DNA of 49,957 nt from Candidatus Geothermarchaeota archaeon (GCA_015523605.1 WAKC01000046.1:1-49957); one strand, 5' to 3'. Counted from the first letter of the stretch, positions 18,572 to 28,494 are shown. A program made the numbers and translations. Notes: generated from the letters alone by a model not told the origin.

Positions 18572-19725
18572 TATACCAGCCTCCTCCATTTCCTCAAGCT
18601 CTTACCACTAATAGATTTAACATAAGAGCCTTTCAATGTATTGGCGACATCAACCTCAATAAATCTCCTGATGTCACCCCTCAAGACACAACTCTCATGA
18701 GCTTTACCCAGGAGATATGGATACCCCCTCCCACGAACAGAATCGAGATATACAGCCCGAATGACATCTAAGTACCTTCGACTTCCATATAACTTGGAGG
18801 AAAACTCGATTCTAATAACATTATAATCTGATATCTTGAGATAGACTGCATAAACATCTAAACCATGTTCTTCAAGAGCCTCTGAACATACATGGAAAAC
18901 CTGACTATGAGTACCATCCTCCAATACAACATCCATTATAGCCCTATCCCTAACCTCGAAATCCAACCTCCCCAAAACCTTCAAGGCTTTAGAGATCAAG
19001 GTAGAACCTGTATAGAAGACACCAGCATATAAAATGCCATTCTCATCTAAATATTCAAACAGCTCTCGATACAACTCTATATATACATCTCTAAGCTCCT
19101 TAGCAAATGAATATGTATAACTAAGGTTGAAACTCTCATCAAAAAAGAGATAGATATCCCGATAACCTTCTCTATCCCTTATATCCACGAGATAATCGAC
19201 AAATTCCTTTATAAACTCGTGCTCAACAAACTTCTCAATAACCCTCAAATCAACATCATAATTCTTAATCAAGACAAAATAGGGTACATAACGTCTATCA
19301 TCAAATTTCCTCCTCCCTCCATACCCCCAGAGATTAAAGCCCATATTAACAAGTAGATACGATGGATCCCCATGCCCCCTAGGACTGTGACTACTAGAGT
19401 CAAAACCAGCCAATAAATCCCCCTCGAAAGTCCTCAATAGGGTTTTATAACCTGGGATTGGATAAGGCTCTAAAGGTGTGATGGGCTCCAAATATATCTT
19501 CAGATCGATATCGGAGGGAAACGACTCTAGATCCCCATAGACATTCCTGTATTCCTCAACAGCTTTATCCAGGTCTATCTCTACAAGCTCCTCCAAAACC
19601 TGACTAGACACTTTTTTAATGAGAAGTAGAATCTCCTCCCTAGAGACCCCAGCAAGTGATGGCCTACCATCTATACCCCTCAACTTATATACACTAATCG
19701 AGTCCCTAATATCATCAATCTTCAT
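18571..19725 (-). CDS. nurA: NurA 5'-3' nuclease
   Basis: About 384 residues. NurA-type features: LLAGFDSSSHSPRG near 108-120 carries the first catalytic Asp, IYLFFDESF is the second acidic strand near 195, and the C-terminal part has the HESCVL-containing segment. NurA is the nuclease that works inside the HerA hexamer to resect DNA ends. The ORF opens at TTG 19734; ATG 19725 is closer to the family start and follows TTGGAGAGT. A TAAATATAT stretch about 40 bases upstream is a likely promoter, making nurA the first gene. In Sulfolobus nurA is last (herA-mre11-rad50-nurA), so order differs here. Confidence 0.9.
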   Translation of the reverse strand: MKIDDIRDSISVYKLRGIDGRPSLAGVSREEILLLIKKVSSQVLEELVEIDLDKAVEEYRNVYGDLESFPSDIDLKIYLEPITPLEPYPIPGYKTLLRTFEGDLLAGFDSSSHSPRGHGDPSYLLVNMGFNLWGYGGRRKFDDRRYVPYFVLIKNYDVDLRVIEKFVEHEFIKEFVDYLVDIRDREGYRDIYLFFDESFNLSYTYSFAKELRDVYIELYRELFEYLDENGILYAGVFYTGSTLISKALKVLGRLDFEVRDRAIMDVVLEDGTHSQVFHVCSEALEEHGLDVYAVYLKISDYNVIRIEFSSKLYGSRRYLDVIRAVYLDSVRGRGYPYLLGKAHESCVLRGDIRRFIEVDVANTLKGSYVKSISGKSLRKWRRLV

Positions 19726-19883
19726 ACTCTCCAATCCATCTATACACCTCTAGAGATATATTTAGAGAGAGTATAGTGAAAGTAAATCGATACAGAAAAT
19801 CTTTAAATAATTATGGACATCCATCCAAACGTGATTTATAGTGTATAAAGAGCAATATCTATATTTTGATTAGGTGGTCCGGC

Positions 19884-20639
19884 TTGCCAAGTAATAGGTC
19901 GTTCAGGGAGGTAATCGAGATTCCAGAGAATATCCAGGAATTATCTATTAAAGCCGATCTAGCCGATCTAATATTTGAACCCCATGATGAAGACACTCTA
20001 ATCCTACATGGCTTCATATTGGGTGGGGACCCTCCCAAGATTGACAAGACATGGAATGAAGACAATCTAGATATAATGGTTACAAGGGCTAGGAGTGAAA
20101 GTAGAATATATTCTGTAAAGATGAAGGTATTCATACCCATGGATATCATCAAGAAGGCCCTAAACGTATCTGTGGATATAGGAGATATTAGAGTCGACGG
20201 CCTCCCGATTAACATCCTAAAAATCGATGTCTCCAACGGTGATATATTAACAGGAGGAGTTACAGCTGAACAGGTTAAACTTAGTAGTCAAAATGGAGAT
20301 GTAATCTTCAGAGGAGGAAGCTTCAAGAATGGATACTTCTCTACAATAAATGGTGACATTAGACTTGAGATACTCATGGAGAAGAACTTTAACGTATATG
20401 CCTCTTGTAACCGGGGGAGGATAAGAATATCTATGCCCATAGGTGTCTCAGCAAAGATACTCGGCAAAGCCTTAAAGGGAAAAGTGCTTATTACGCCTAA
20501 ATCCTATATACGGAGCTATACAAAGGGGGAGTATGAGGAAATCGTATTTGGAAATGGTGATGCAAATATTAAGCTTGAGACTCTCCATGGAGACATCAAT
20601 ATTAACCTCTTCGCCGAACTATCGATGAAACCCTCCTAA
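19884..20639 (+). CDS. DUF4097-like beta-solenoid protein
   Basis: About 251 residues of repeated short strands with recurrent G-D-I/V motifs (DIGDIRVDG, SNGDILTGG, QNGDVIFRG, INGDIRLE, HGDININL), the pattern of DUF4097 putative adhesin-like domains. No signal peptide or membrane segment is visible, so it is probably cytoplasmic despite the family name. The ORF opens at TTG 19866; TTG 19884 is also possible because GGTGGTCC precedes it. The 3' end overlaps the convergent UPF0104 gene by 38 bases. Function unknown. Confidence 0.65.
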   Translation: MPSNRSFREVIEIPENIQELSIKADLADLIFEPHDEDTLILHGFILGGDPPKIDKTWNEDNLDIMVTRARSESRIYSVKMKVFIPMDIIKKALNVSVDIGDIRVDGLPINILKIDVSNGDILTGGVTAEQVKLSSQNGDVIFRGGSFKNGYFSTINGDIRLEILMEKNFNVYASCNRGRIRISMPIGVSAKILGKALKGKVLITPKSYIRSYTKGEYEEIVFGNGDANIKLETLHGDININLFAELSMKPS

Positions 20640-21582
20640 ACATCCTAATATTAACCAATAGTCCTGAGATGACAAGTGGTATTAGATAGCTTGACAACCT
20701 ATATAAAATAGCAATATAAGCTGAAGAAGAGGGATCCACTGAATAGAAAGTTGATATTATAACTCCTTCGGTGACACCCAAACCACCTACTGTAATGGGT
20801 AGACTTGAGATTGTATTCGCAATATAGACTATTAAGAGAGATATTATGAAACTATGATTTGGGACGAAACTCAACGATATAACATATAAGACCAGGCCAG
20901 AGAAGAGCCCAATCAACAGGGAGATTGAGAAGATCGTCGGAAACGCTTTTGAACCCAATATTACATTATGAAAATGACTCTTAAAGAGATGTATATCATC
21001 AGCCACATATTTTTTAGAGAAAGATTTGAAGCCTATTCGGCTTGCAAATCCAGATACCAACCAGTATATTTTAGAGAAACCCAGTATAAAGACTATATTA
21101 CTAAATATGATTACCAGACTTACTACAAGACCTGCGTAGAGGTATATATTAAAGAATCCATTCAACAAGCTGAATATAGAACCTAGTAGGATTATGGTAA
21201 AAGAGGTTAAAACCTCCATAAACACTTCTGAATAGGATATGGATATAGCTAAACCCCTATCAACATCCATCTTCTCAAGGTAGTAGATCCTATAGAGCTC
21301 GTCACCTATATATGAAACACCGATTAGGGAGAAGAACTCACTACCAAAACGGAGTGATAACGCCTCGTATAAGGATAAGTTAATCCCACTAAACCTGAGT
21401 ATAGTATAGAATCTTATGCCCTTAAGCAGAAAGACTGAAATGGATATGAGGGATGCAACAATGACTACATCGAGATATTTAACTATGGAGGAGAGATCTA
21501 TAGAGAATAATAGTGACAAACCCAATATCAATGCAAATGTAACAAGCAGAACCGCTAAAAACCGCTTCCAACTATTCATCAA
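20602..21582 (-). CDS. UPF0104 / lysylphosphatidylglycerol-synthase-like membrane protein
   Basis: 326 residues with about eight hydrophobic segments. The family signature is visible: FRFGSEFFSLIGVSYIGDELYR-like loop (about 75-100) and SLPITVGGLGVTEGVI near 260. Related proteins flip or transfer lipid groups; archaeal members are often called flippase-like or YbhN-type. No soluble transferase domain is fused. Divergent from the DUF151 gene over a 96-102 bp AT-rich region. Confidence 0.8.
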   Translation of the reverse strand: MMNSWKRFLAVLLVTFALILGLSLLFSIDLSSIVKYLDVVIVASLISISVFLLKGIRFYTILRFSGINLSLYEALSLRFGSEFFSLIGVSYIGDELYRIYYLEKMDVDRGLAISISYSEVFMEVLTSFTIILLGSIFSLLNGFFNIYLYAGLVVSLVIIFSNIVFILGFSKIYWLVSGFASRIGFKSFSKKYVADDIHLFKSHFHNVILGSKAFPTIFSISLLIGLFSGLVLYVISLSFVPNHSFIISLLIVYIANTISSLPITVGGLGVTEGVIISTFYSVDPSSSAYIAILYRLSSYLIPLVISGLLVNIRMFRRVSSIVRRRG

Positions 21583-21684
21583 ACGAAATAAATATTTAGA
21601 TAATGTAATTCAAAACTTTAATTATACATCTAACAACCTCTTTTTAAGCTCTCTCAAACCCTTATTATATAGGAGGGATTGTTA

Positions 21685-22272
21685 GTGACGAGGAAATATA
21701 GGGTCTCCAACTTCACACTACAGTTTATCCTCTCTACAACAAGGGGGACATTGGAAAATATAGTTTTAACCCTTGAAGTAGATGGAGATGAGAAGAGAAG
21801 GCTCAGAATGTATAATATCCCCCTTGAGATCGCCTGGGAGCTTGAGAAATACGCTGACAACAGCGGGGAACTACCAACTGTACAGACAGATTTTAGATAT
21901 AGCATTTTTGATATATTGATGGAGCTACCCGACATTGAAAATATCTTGAGGGAGAGTATCGAAGAGATCGTTATCGACAGGTTACATCCAGAGTCAAACG
22001 TCTTCTCAGCAGAAGTAAAATTAAAGAATAACTATAGTGGTATAACAAAGAAGATTAGAATGGTTCCAAGCCATGCAGTCCTCCTCTCAATCATGGGTAA
22101 CATACCACTCTATATCTCAGAAGACCTACTAGAATTTACAGAGATATCCACGTCAAGGGAAGAGGATGAAGAGCCAGAATTGAGGGTATTCCCATATGAA
22201 GACGATGAGTTCCTAGACTTCTACGATGAAGACGAGGATGAAGACTGGGACGAAAGTGGGGAAGAAGATTAG
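21685..22272 (+). CDS. DUF151 bifunctional-nuclease-like protein with acidic tail
   Basis: About 195 residues. Residues 1-150 follow the DUF151 (BFN) layout: PLEIAWELEKYADNSG, then TDFRYSIFDILMEL, the strand NVFSAEVKLK and the hallmark MVPSHAVLLSIMGNIPLYISEDLLE, which corresponds to the usual RPSDAIALA...PIYVSEEVL, with the acidic D of the SDA triplet replaced by H. The last ~40 residues are almost all Asp/Glu. AGGAGG (21671-21676) is eight bases from GTG 21685, so that is preferred to TTG 21679. BFN members in plants have DNase/RNase activity; archaeal function is untested. Confidence 0.72.
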   Translation: MTRKYRVSNFTLQFILSTTRGTLENIVLTLEVDGDEKRRLRMYNIPLEIAWELEKYADNSGELPTVQTDFRYSIFDILMELPDIENILRESIEEIVIDRLHPESNVFSAEVKLKNNYSGITKKIRMVPSHAVLLSIMGNIPLYISEDLLEFTEISTSREEDEEPELRVFPYEDDEFLDFYDEDEDEDWDESGEED

Positions 22273-23084
22273 AGACCTAGAATATCAAGTGTCTTCTCGA
22301 GTAGATGTGGTGTAGCAGCTGATATAATATCCACCTTACCAACCTTCTCAATAGAAACCTTATTGGAGGAACCCTGCCTCATCCATACCTTACCGCCTGC
22401 CTCCCTAACAATTAGCTGACTAGCACCAATATCGTAAACCCTTAAGGACCCCCTGATATCTATATGGAGATCTAAAACACCTTCAGCCACCAGACAATCT
22501 TCGAGGGCTGCAGAACCTAGATGTCTGGGATAATTCGTATATCTAAGTATCTCAAGACTTTTTGACTTGCCAGGTATCTCATGTGTAATGGCTATAGAGA
22601 CAAACGCATCTATAGTCTTCACCGTAGGTCTAACCCTGATCTGCCTACCATCTTTATATGCTCCCTCACCGGAATAGGCGAAGTATGACTCGCCAGTAAA
22701 TATATTCCTGACATACCCAGCATATACGTTATCGAGGTATGGGCCGTCGGCAATAGCTAGTGAGATTGCACTATACCTGACGCCCCGAGAGATATTACTT
22801 GTTCCATCAACTGGATCCACAATAAGGAAATCATTGGATGAAGGCTTATACTCTTCAAACCATTCCTCAGAATACACCCTTGGTTTGAACCGCTCTCTCT
22901 CAAGGAAATCTTTTAGGGCTGATGCCGATGCATAATCCAGAAGTTTTCCAAACTCCTTGGGAGTCAACTCTCCCTCATGGACCTTCACCTTATACTCTTC
23001 ATAGACCTCCATAATCCTGTTATACATCTCCTCAGCAGCATCTATAAATAGCCTTTCTATGAAATTACGTTCATACCTATCCAT
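22269..23084 (-). CDS. Inositol monophosphatase/FBPase-family phosphatase
   Basis: 271 residues. The metal-binding motif VDPVDGTSN lies near residue 90 and the second-site motif is YDIGASQLIVREAGG near 215, where the usual W-D-x-A-A-G is changed but the Asp is kept. GSAALEDCLVAEG fits the family. It hydrolyses sugar or inositol phosphates; archaeal members often act on both inositol-1-phosphate and fructose-1,6-bisphosphate. It follows the class III aminotransferase by 6 bases on the same strand, so they form an operon, and overlaps the convergent DUF151 gene by 4 bases. Confidence 0.88.
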   Translation of the reverse strand: MDRYERNFIERLFIDAAEEMYNRIMEVYEEYKVKVHEGELTPKEFGKLLDYASASALKDFLERERFKPRVYSEEWFEEYKPSSNDFLIVDPVDGTSNISRGVRYSAISLAIADGPYLDNVYAGYVRNIFTGESYFAYSGEGAYKDGRQIRVRPTVKTIDAFVSIAITHEIPGKSKSLEILRYTNYPRHLGSAALEDCLVAEGVLDLHIDIRGSLRVYDIGASQLIVREAGGKVWMRQGSSNKVSIEKVGKVDIISAATPHLLEKTLDILGL

Positions 23085-23090
23085 TATCTT

Positions 23091-24431
23091 CTAACCCCTT
23101 GCCTCTTCGTCAGCTATTTTGAGACTCTCATCAAAAGCATCAACGAACCGGTCTATATCCTCCTTCTCAATTATCAAGGGAGGTGCTAAGACGAAATGGG
23201 ATATCCAGCTCATCATCATAAAGCCCTTATCCAACATATTCTTAGCTATTCTATCCGTCATTAAAGTCTTCCCAGCCAGTTTATCCTCCCTAGTGTTAAA
23301 CGGCTCCTTTGTATCCCTATCCTTAACTATCTCAACAGCCCAGAAGAGACCCAAGCCTCTAACATCACCAACCGATTTATGACTCTCCATAAGCTCCTTA
23401 AGCCTCTTTCCAAGATACTCACCCAATACCTTACTCCTTTCAATAAGGTTTAGACGTTTATACTCATCAATAGCAGCCTTCATAGCAGCCATAGCAACCG
23501 GGTGATAGGCAAACGTATGGCCTATAGGCATAAAGTTATCCTGGAAATACTCTGCTATCTCCTCGGAGATCGCGGTCACACCAATTGGTACGTAACTACT
23601 TGTTGCACCCTTGGCAGTAGTTAATATATCCGGCTTAGCCTTCCAATTCATATGGGCGAACCAGTATCCAGTCCTACCCCATCCAGACATAACCTCATCA
23701 AAGACAAGTAGAAGCCCATAGTCATCAGCTATCTCCCTAAGCCTCTCATAATACCCATCTGGCGGGACTATAACACCATTAGTCCCAGTAACAGGCTCCA
23801 TAAAGATTGCGGCTACATTACCCTCCCTCTTAACCATATACTCAACATAATCTGCACATGCCAATCCACATGAGGGATACTCGAGCTTGAATGGACATCT
23901 ATAACAGAAGGGGTCTGGAGCAAATACAGTCCCTCTAACATTCGTATGAACCTCTACAGCGACTCTCCTTGGATCTCCAGTCAAGGATATTGCCCCAGCG
24001 GATGCCCCATGATACGATTCATACCTAGCTATTACCTTATATCTAGGGAATTTATAGACTCTGATGAATTTTAGAGCATCCTCATTAGCCTCAGCCCCAC
24101 TAGTCGAAATCATATATTTTTTAAGTTTTCCAGGCATAACCGACTCAAGAGCTTTTAACGCTAAGGCCTTAATCTCAGTAGCATATGAAGGACCTATATA
24201 AGCTAGAGTCTCAAGCTGCTCCTTAATAGCTTCAATAACATTCCTATTTCCATAGCCGAGATTCACATTCACAAGCTGACTACTAAAATCTAGATACTTC
24301 TTACCATCCCTACCAATTAGGTATGCACCCTCACCCCTAACAATCTCAAGAGGATGCTTCCAGACCCTCTGATACCTCCAAGTCCCCAGACCAAGTTCAG
24401 CATATACCTTCGAGATATCCATATCCAACAC
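23091..24431 (-). CDS. Class III aminotransferase (omega-amino acid/taurine type)
   Basis: 446 residues. Seen: YMISTSGAEANEDALK (PLP phosphate loop) near 107-122, YHGASAGA near 141, FDEVMSGWGRTG with the PLP Asp near 240, and TTAKGATSSYVPIG with the Schiff-base lysine near 270. A cysteine-containing insert, CYRCPFKLEYPSCGLACA (C-x2-C-x8-C-x3-C), lies near 173-190; similar inserts occur in this branch. Likely transaminates beta-alanine, GABA, taurine or similar amines. GTG start with GGTG five bases upstream and TATA-like TCTATATATT beyond it. Confidence 0.85.
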   Translation of the reverse strand: MLDMDISKVYAELGLGTWRYQRVWKHPLEIVRGEGAYLIGRDGKKYLDFSSQLVNVNLGYGNRNVIEAIKEQLETLAYIGPSYATEIKALALKALESVMPGKLKKYMISTSGAEANEDALKFIRVYKFPRYKVIARYESYHGASAGAISLTGDPRRVAVEVHTNVRGTVFAPDPFCYRCPFKLEYPSCGLACADYVEYMVKREGNVAAIFMEPVTGTNGVIVPPDGYYERLREIADDYGLLLVFDEVMSGWGRTGYWFAHMNWKAKPDILTTAKGATSSYVPIGVTAISEEIAEYFQDNFMPIGHTFAYHPVAMAAMKAAIDEYKRLNLIERSKVLGEYLGKRLKELMESHKSVGDVRGLGLFWAVEIVKDRDTKEPFNTREDKLAGKTLMTDRIAKNMLDKGFMMMSWISHFVLAPPLIIEKEDIDRFVDAFDESLKIADEEARG

Positions 24432-24581
24432 CAGTCACACCAATAATGAATATATAGATAGTTGGAAAGACCACATAAATCCATGTAAATAGTCAGTAAG
24501 TCTTAAAGAATGGTTTAGATGGGATATCTCACTCCATTTAGAAGATAACCTTCCAAATCAATTAATCTTCTCCTCATCAAG

Positions 24582-24589
24582 TATATATA
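24582..24589 (+). promoter_or_regulatory. TATA box of the peptide ABC operon
   Basis: TATATATA centred about 27 bases before ATG 24612, with no ribosome binding site between. This is the spacing expected for a leaderless archaeal transcript. Confidence 0.55.
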
Positions 24590-24611
24590 GAATAGACCAT
24601 CCCAATATTGA

Positions 24612-25568
24612 ATGGAGATTCGGGGGATGTCACTAGCTAGATACATAGCTAGAAGACTTTTACAAGCTATCCCAACACTCTTCATCCTAATTGTATTCAT
24701 GTTTATCCTGGTTAGAGTGTTACCTGGAGATCCGGCTAGACTCATAGCCGGCTTAGAAGCTACAGAAGAAGATGTCGAGAGGATAAGAGTATTACTAGGC
24801 CTTGATAGACCCCTACACGAACAATTCATAGATTATCTAACCGACATTTTAAGGGGGGACCTAGGAACATCCCTAAAATTTGAGACGCCAGTGATAGAGG
24901 AGATACTCATAAGATTCCCGAGAACACTTGAACTAGCCATAGTAGCTGAACTACTCTCAATAGCCATAGCCCTACCCCTAGGCATAATATCCGCATTAAA
25001 ACCCTTCACAAAGACAGGTGCACTAGCCACGATAACATCACTCCTTGGATCATCCATGCCAATATACTGGCTAGGCCTAATACTAATCTACGTATTCTCT
25101 GTAAATATGAGGCTACTACCCTCATTCGGATATGGGACACCTGCACATATAATCCTTCCAGCATTCACACTAGCAACCCTTTTAATGGGAAACCTAGTTA
25201 GGATAACTAGAGCCTCAGTACTCGATGCACTGGAGAGTAATTATATCGTGACCGCTAGGGCTAAGGGCTTATCAGAGAGAATAGTGATATATAGACATGC
25301 CTTGAAGAATGCCCTGATACCCATTATAACGATATCCGGGCTACAGTTGGGTGCATTGTTAGGTGGAGCAATACTAACTGAATCAGTATTCGCATGGCCC
25401 GGAATAGGTCTACTCCTACTAGACTCTATATATAGCAGAGACTATCCTTTAATCCAGGGGATAATAATCTTCTATGCAGTCATCCTAATACTAATCAACC
25501 TCATAGTAGACATAGCATATGCATTCATAGACCCAAGGGTGAGGATATCACTATGGAAGTCAGAATAG
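24612..25568 (+). CDS. Peptide/nickel-type ABC importer permease (DppB family)
   Basis: 318 residues, six hydrophobic segments. N-terminal YIARRLLQAIPTLF and LPGDPARL are standard for DppB/OppB, and the coupling helix loop is NYIVTARAKGLSERIVIYRHALKNALIP near 220-245. Works in the membrane as a heterodimer with the next gene product. Start at ATG 24612 fits leaderless initiation; a second ATG at 24627 is preceded too closely by GGGGG. First of four overlapping genes, with the binding protein next. Confidence 0.93.
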   Translation: MEIRGMSLARYIARRLLQAIPTLFILIVFMFILVRVLPGDPARLIAGLEATEEDVERIRVLLGLDRPLHEQFIDYLTDILRGDLGTSLKFETPVIEEILIRFPRTLELAIVAELLSIAIALPLGIISALKPFTKTGALATITSLLGSSMPIYWLGLILIYVFSVNMRLLPSFGYGTPAHIILPAFTLATLLMGNLVRITRASVLDALESNYIVTARAKGLSERIVIYRHALKNALIPIITISGLQLGALLGGAILTESVFAWPGIGLLLLDSIYSRDYPLIQGIIIFYAVILILINLIVDIAYAFIDPRVRISLWKSE

Positions 25569-26458
25569 AGGAGAAGAAGAGAAAAGAACGTAGAGAAAAG
25601 GCTTTATTCGGCCAATGGTGGAGAATATTTAAGGCAAATAGAGTTGCATACGTCTCTCTCTACATCCTAATCGGAATAACACTTATATCACTCTTCGCAG
25701 ATTTCATAGCACCATATAGCCCATATGAGTTCGACATTAGAAGGGCTAGAGAACCTCCGAGCCTCGAACACCCATTCGGACTCGACGAGATAGGTAGAGA
25801 CCTTCTAAGCAGGGTTATCCATGGAGGGAGATACTCGATTGGAATAGCATATGCAGCGGTATTCCTCGGAGCATCTATAGGCGTCATCCTAGGACTAATC
25901 TCCGGATACTATGGAGGAATAATAGATGATATAATCCAGAGATTTACAGATGCCATGCTATCACTCCCCACAATCCTCCTGGCCATAGCCTTAGTAACTG
26001 TATTAGGAGTCGGTGTTACAAGCCTAATCATTGCGGTCGGGCTAAGTACAGTACCTATCTACATTAGACTTACAAGAGGTCTTGTCCTCCAAGTAAGGAA
26101 TATGGATTATGTATTAGCAGCTAAGATATTAGGAAAAAGAGATACATATATAATCTTCCGTCACATACTCCCCAATATAGCCTCTCCAATCATAGTACAG
26201 TCAACCTACTACCTTGGACTAACCATCTTAATTGCATCGGGACTTGGATTCCTAGGACTAGGAGTACCTCCTCCAACCCCTGAATGGGGAGCGATGATAG
26301 GTAGGGGAAGAGAATTCCTCATAAGTTCACCTCATATCGTGGCATTCCCAGGAATATTCATATTAATCACCGCCCTCTGCTTCAACCTGATAGGAGACGG
26401 ATTGAGGGACGCTCTAGACCCCAAAATGGCTAAATATATTCGGAGGGGGAGGATATGA
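25553..26458 (+). CDS. Peptide/nickel-type ABC importer permease (DppC family)
   Basis: 301 residues. A charged N-terminus of about 25 residues is followed by the first helix, a periplasmic-side segment with HPFGLDEIGRDLLSRVIHGGRYS (the DppC hallmark), and the coupling loop MDYVLAAKILGKRDTYIIFRHILPN near 185-210. It pairs with the DppB-type subunit. Overlaps dppB by 16 bases; GAGGAT lies six bases before the ATG. Confidence 0.93.
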   Translation: MEVRIEEKKRKERREKALFGQWWRIFKANRVAYVSLYILIGITLISLFADFIAPYSPYEFDIRRAREPPSLEHPFGLDEIGRDLLSRVIHGGRYSIGIAYAAVFLGASIGVILGLISGYYGGIIDDIIQRFTDAMLSLPTILLAIALVTVLGVGVTSLIIAVGLSTVPIYIRLTRGLVLQVRNMDYVLAAKILGKRDTYIIFRHILPNIASPIIVQSTYYLGLTILIASGLGFLGLGVPPPTPEWGAMIGRGREFLISSPHIVAFPGIFILITALCFNLIGDGLRDALDPKMAKYIRRGRI

Positions 26459-27414
26459 AGATACTAGAAGTCAGGAACCTCAAAGTATACTACTTCCTAC
26501 ATAGAGGTATAGTAAAAGCTGTAGATGGAGTCTCCTTCTCGGTGGAAGAGGGTGAGATCCTAGGAATAGCGGGTGAGAGCGGATCTGGAAAGAGTACATT
26601 AGCCCACTCCATACTCAGACTTATAAAGCCGCCTGGAGAGATTGTAGAAGGAGAGATTATATTCCAAGGTAAAGACTTGACAAAACTATCTGAGGATGAG
26701 ATGAGGGAGATTAGGGGTAGGGACATCTCCATGGTATTTCAAGACCCAAATACATACCTAAACCCCATAATGAAAGTAGGTTTACAAGTTGCTGAGGTAT
26801 ATGAGGCACATCAGAACGCTAAGATTGAGACCGTCTTAGATAAGGTGGTCAACCTCTTCAAGAAGGTTAAGATAACCGACCCCGAGAAGAGGATATACTC
26901 ATACCCACATGAGTTGAGTGGGGGGATGAAACAGAGGGCCTTAATCTCGATGGCCGTAGCCCTAAAACCCAAGCTGATCATACTAGATGAACCCACGTCA
27001 GCATTGGATGTGACTATACAGCTGGAAATTGTGAACCTGCTTAAGGAGATGAAGGAGGAGTTAAATGCATCAATGATATTCATAAGCCATGATCTTGAAC
27101 TACTCTCTGAGATAACAGATAAACTAATGATCATGTATGCTGGAAAAGTCGTAGAATATGGATCTACAAAAGAAGTTTTCAACAATCCAAAACATCCATA
27201 CACCGAGGCATTAATCAACTCAATCAAATACATACGGAAGGACACACTACCTACTATCGAGGGCGAACCCCCCAGCCTAATAAATCCACCCAATGGATGT
27301 AGATTCCATCCACGATGCCCCAAAAAATTCGATATATGCGATAAAACCGAGCCCAGCCTCATAACCATAGACGGTAGAAAAGTTTCATGCCACTTATACG
27401 GTGAAGAGGAATGA
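26455..27414 (+). CDS. Peptide ABC importer ATPase (OppD/DppD family)
   Basis: 319 residues. Walker A GESGSGKS near 40, Q-loop FQDPNTYLNP near 95, signature ELSGGMKQRALISMA near 150, Walker B LIILDEPTSALD near 175, H-loop SHD. The C-terminal OppD/F extension has the conserved CRFHPRCP cysteine cluster. ATG overlaps the dppC TGA by 4 bases with GGGGGAGG upstream. Confidence 0.94.
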   Translation: MKILEVRNLKVYYFLHRGIVKAVDGVSFSVEEGEILGIAGESGSGKSTLAHSILRLIKPPGEIVEGEIIFQGKDLTKLSEDEMREIRGRDISMVFQDPNTYLNPIMKVGLQVAEVYEAHQNAKIETVLDKVVNLFKKVKITDPEKRIYSYPHELSGGMKQRALISMAVALKPKLIILDEPTSALDVTIQLEIVNLLKEMKEELNASMIFISHDLELLSEITDKLMIMYAGKVVEYGSTKEVFNNPKHPYTEALINSIKYIRKDTLPTIEGEPPSLINPPNGCRFHPRCPKKFDICDKTEPSLITIDGRKVSCHLYGEEE

Positions 27415-28370
27415 AGACGGTAGTAGAGGGTAGAGATATAAAGAAGTATTTCATCGCTAGTAAGAGCCTATTTGGGAAGACAGAGTATGTAAGGGCTGTG
27501 GACCATGTAGATATTGAGATTTATGATAATAGTGTATTAGCCCTTGTAGGGGAATCCGGCTCTGGAAAGACTACATTGGGGAGAATATTAGCTGGGATAT
27601 TAAAGCCGGATGAAGGAAGTGTATTATTCAAAGGAATCGACATATATAGAGACGGACTCACTAGGGATATAAGACATAAGATACAAGTCATCTTCCAAAA
27701 CCCAGATTCAAGCCTAAACCCTAGGATGAGAATACTCGATATACTTGGAGAAGCGATAAAAGAGATTGAACCGACAATATCGAAGGATGATTTGGAGGAT
27801 AGGGCGGCACAACTCCTAGAGAATGTAAACCTCCATGTCGACCATCTATATAAATATCCACATGAATTAAGCGGAGGTGAGAAACAGAGGGTAGCCATAG
27901 CTAGGGCGTTAGCTGTAAACCCAGAGTTTATAGTTGCCGATGAACCTGTCTCAGCCCTCGACATCTCAATAAGGGCACAAATTATAAACCTGCTAAACTC
28001 GATACAGAAGAGACTTAGAATATCCATGTTATATATAGCCCATGACCTCAGAACAGTATGGAATATAAGCGACTACGTAGCTGTAATGTATCTAGGCAAA
28101 ATAGTTGAGTATGGAGAAACTGAGAAGGTATTTAGAAACGTGGCACATCCATATACCGCTACACTACTTACATCCGCCCCACTAATGCCTAAAGAATTTA
28201 GAAAACATGAGATCTACCCCGTTGGTGAGCCCCCCAGCCTAATAGACCCACCATCTGGATGCAGATTCCATACTAGATGCCCTATCGCCAGAGAAGAGTG
28301 TAAAAAACTGGATATGAAGCTTGAGGAGATAGAGGATGGACATTATACAGCATGCCCATTCCTAAAGTAG
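27411..28370 (+). CDS. Peptide ABC importer ATPase (OppF/DppF family)
   Basis: 319 residues. Walker A GESGSGKT near 47, FQNPDSSLNPRM, signature ELSGGEKQRVAIARA near 155, Walker B FIVADEPVSALD and H-loop AHD. The C-terminus carries CRFHTRCP and a final cysteine segment typical of OppF. Starts at ATG overlapping the previous TGA; forms the ATPase heterodimer with the preceding subunit. Confidence 0.94.
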   Translation: MKTVVEGRDIKKYFIASKSLFGKTEYVRAVDHVDIEIYDNSVLALVGESGSGKTTLGRILAGILKPDEGSVLFKGIDIYRDGLTRDIRHKIQVIFQNPDSSLNPRMRILDILGEAIKEIEPTISKDDLEDRAAQLLENVNLHVDHLYKYPHELSGGEKQRVAIARALAVNPEFIVADEPVSALDISIRAQIINLLNSIQKRLRISMLYIAHDLRTVWNISDYVAVMYLGKIVEYGETEKVFRNVAHPYTATLLTSAPLMPKEFRKHEIYPVGEPPSLIDPPSGCRFHTRCPIAREECKKLDMKLEEIEDGHYTACPFLK

Positions 28371-28441
28371 ATTATGGTCTAACCACACCCCATTTATAAG
28401 GATATGGTATATACAGAAATCTCCAGACGTTAAGATTTTAA

Positions 28442-28451
28442 TTATTTAAAC
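28442..28451 (+). promoter_or_regulatory. TATA-like box for the ABC binding-protein gene
   Basis: TTATTTAAAC about 48 bases upstream of TTG 28495. The separate promoter in the 124-bp gap would allow the binding protein to be made in excess over the permease, as is usual. Confidence 0.4.
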
Positions 28452-28494
28452 TTTAATTAGTAAGTGGCTCCGCAATTTATTAGGTGGAGATACC

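Noticed and set aside
18197-18625. 142-residue plus-strand ORF over the orphan HAS-like gene
   Set aside because: The minus-strand frame has a ribosome binding site, TAATG coupling and operon context; the plus frame has none.
26811-27368. 185-residue minus-strand ORF
   Set aside because: Antisense to the OppD-type ATPase and without any recognisable domain.
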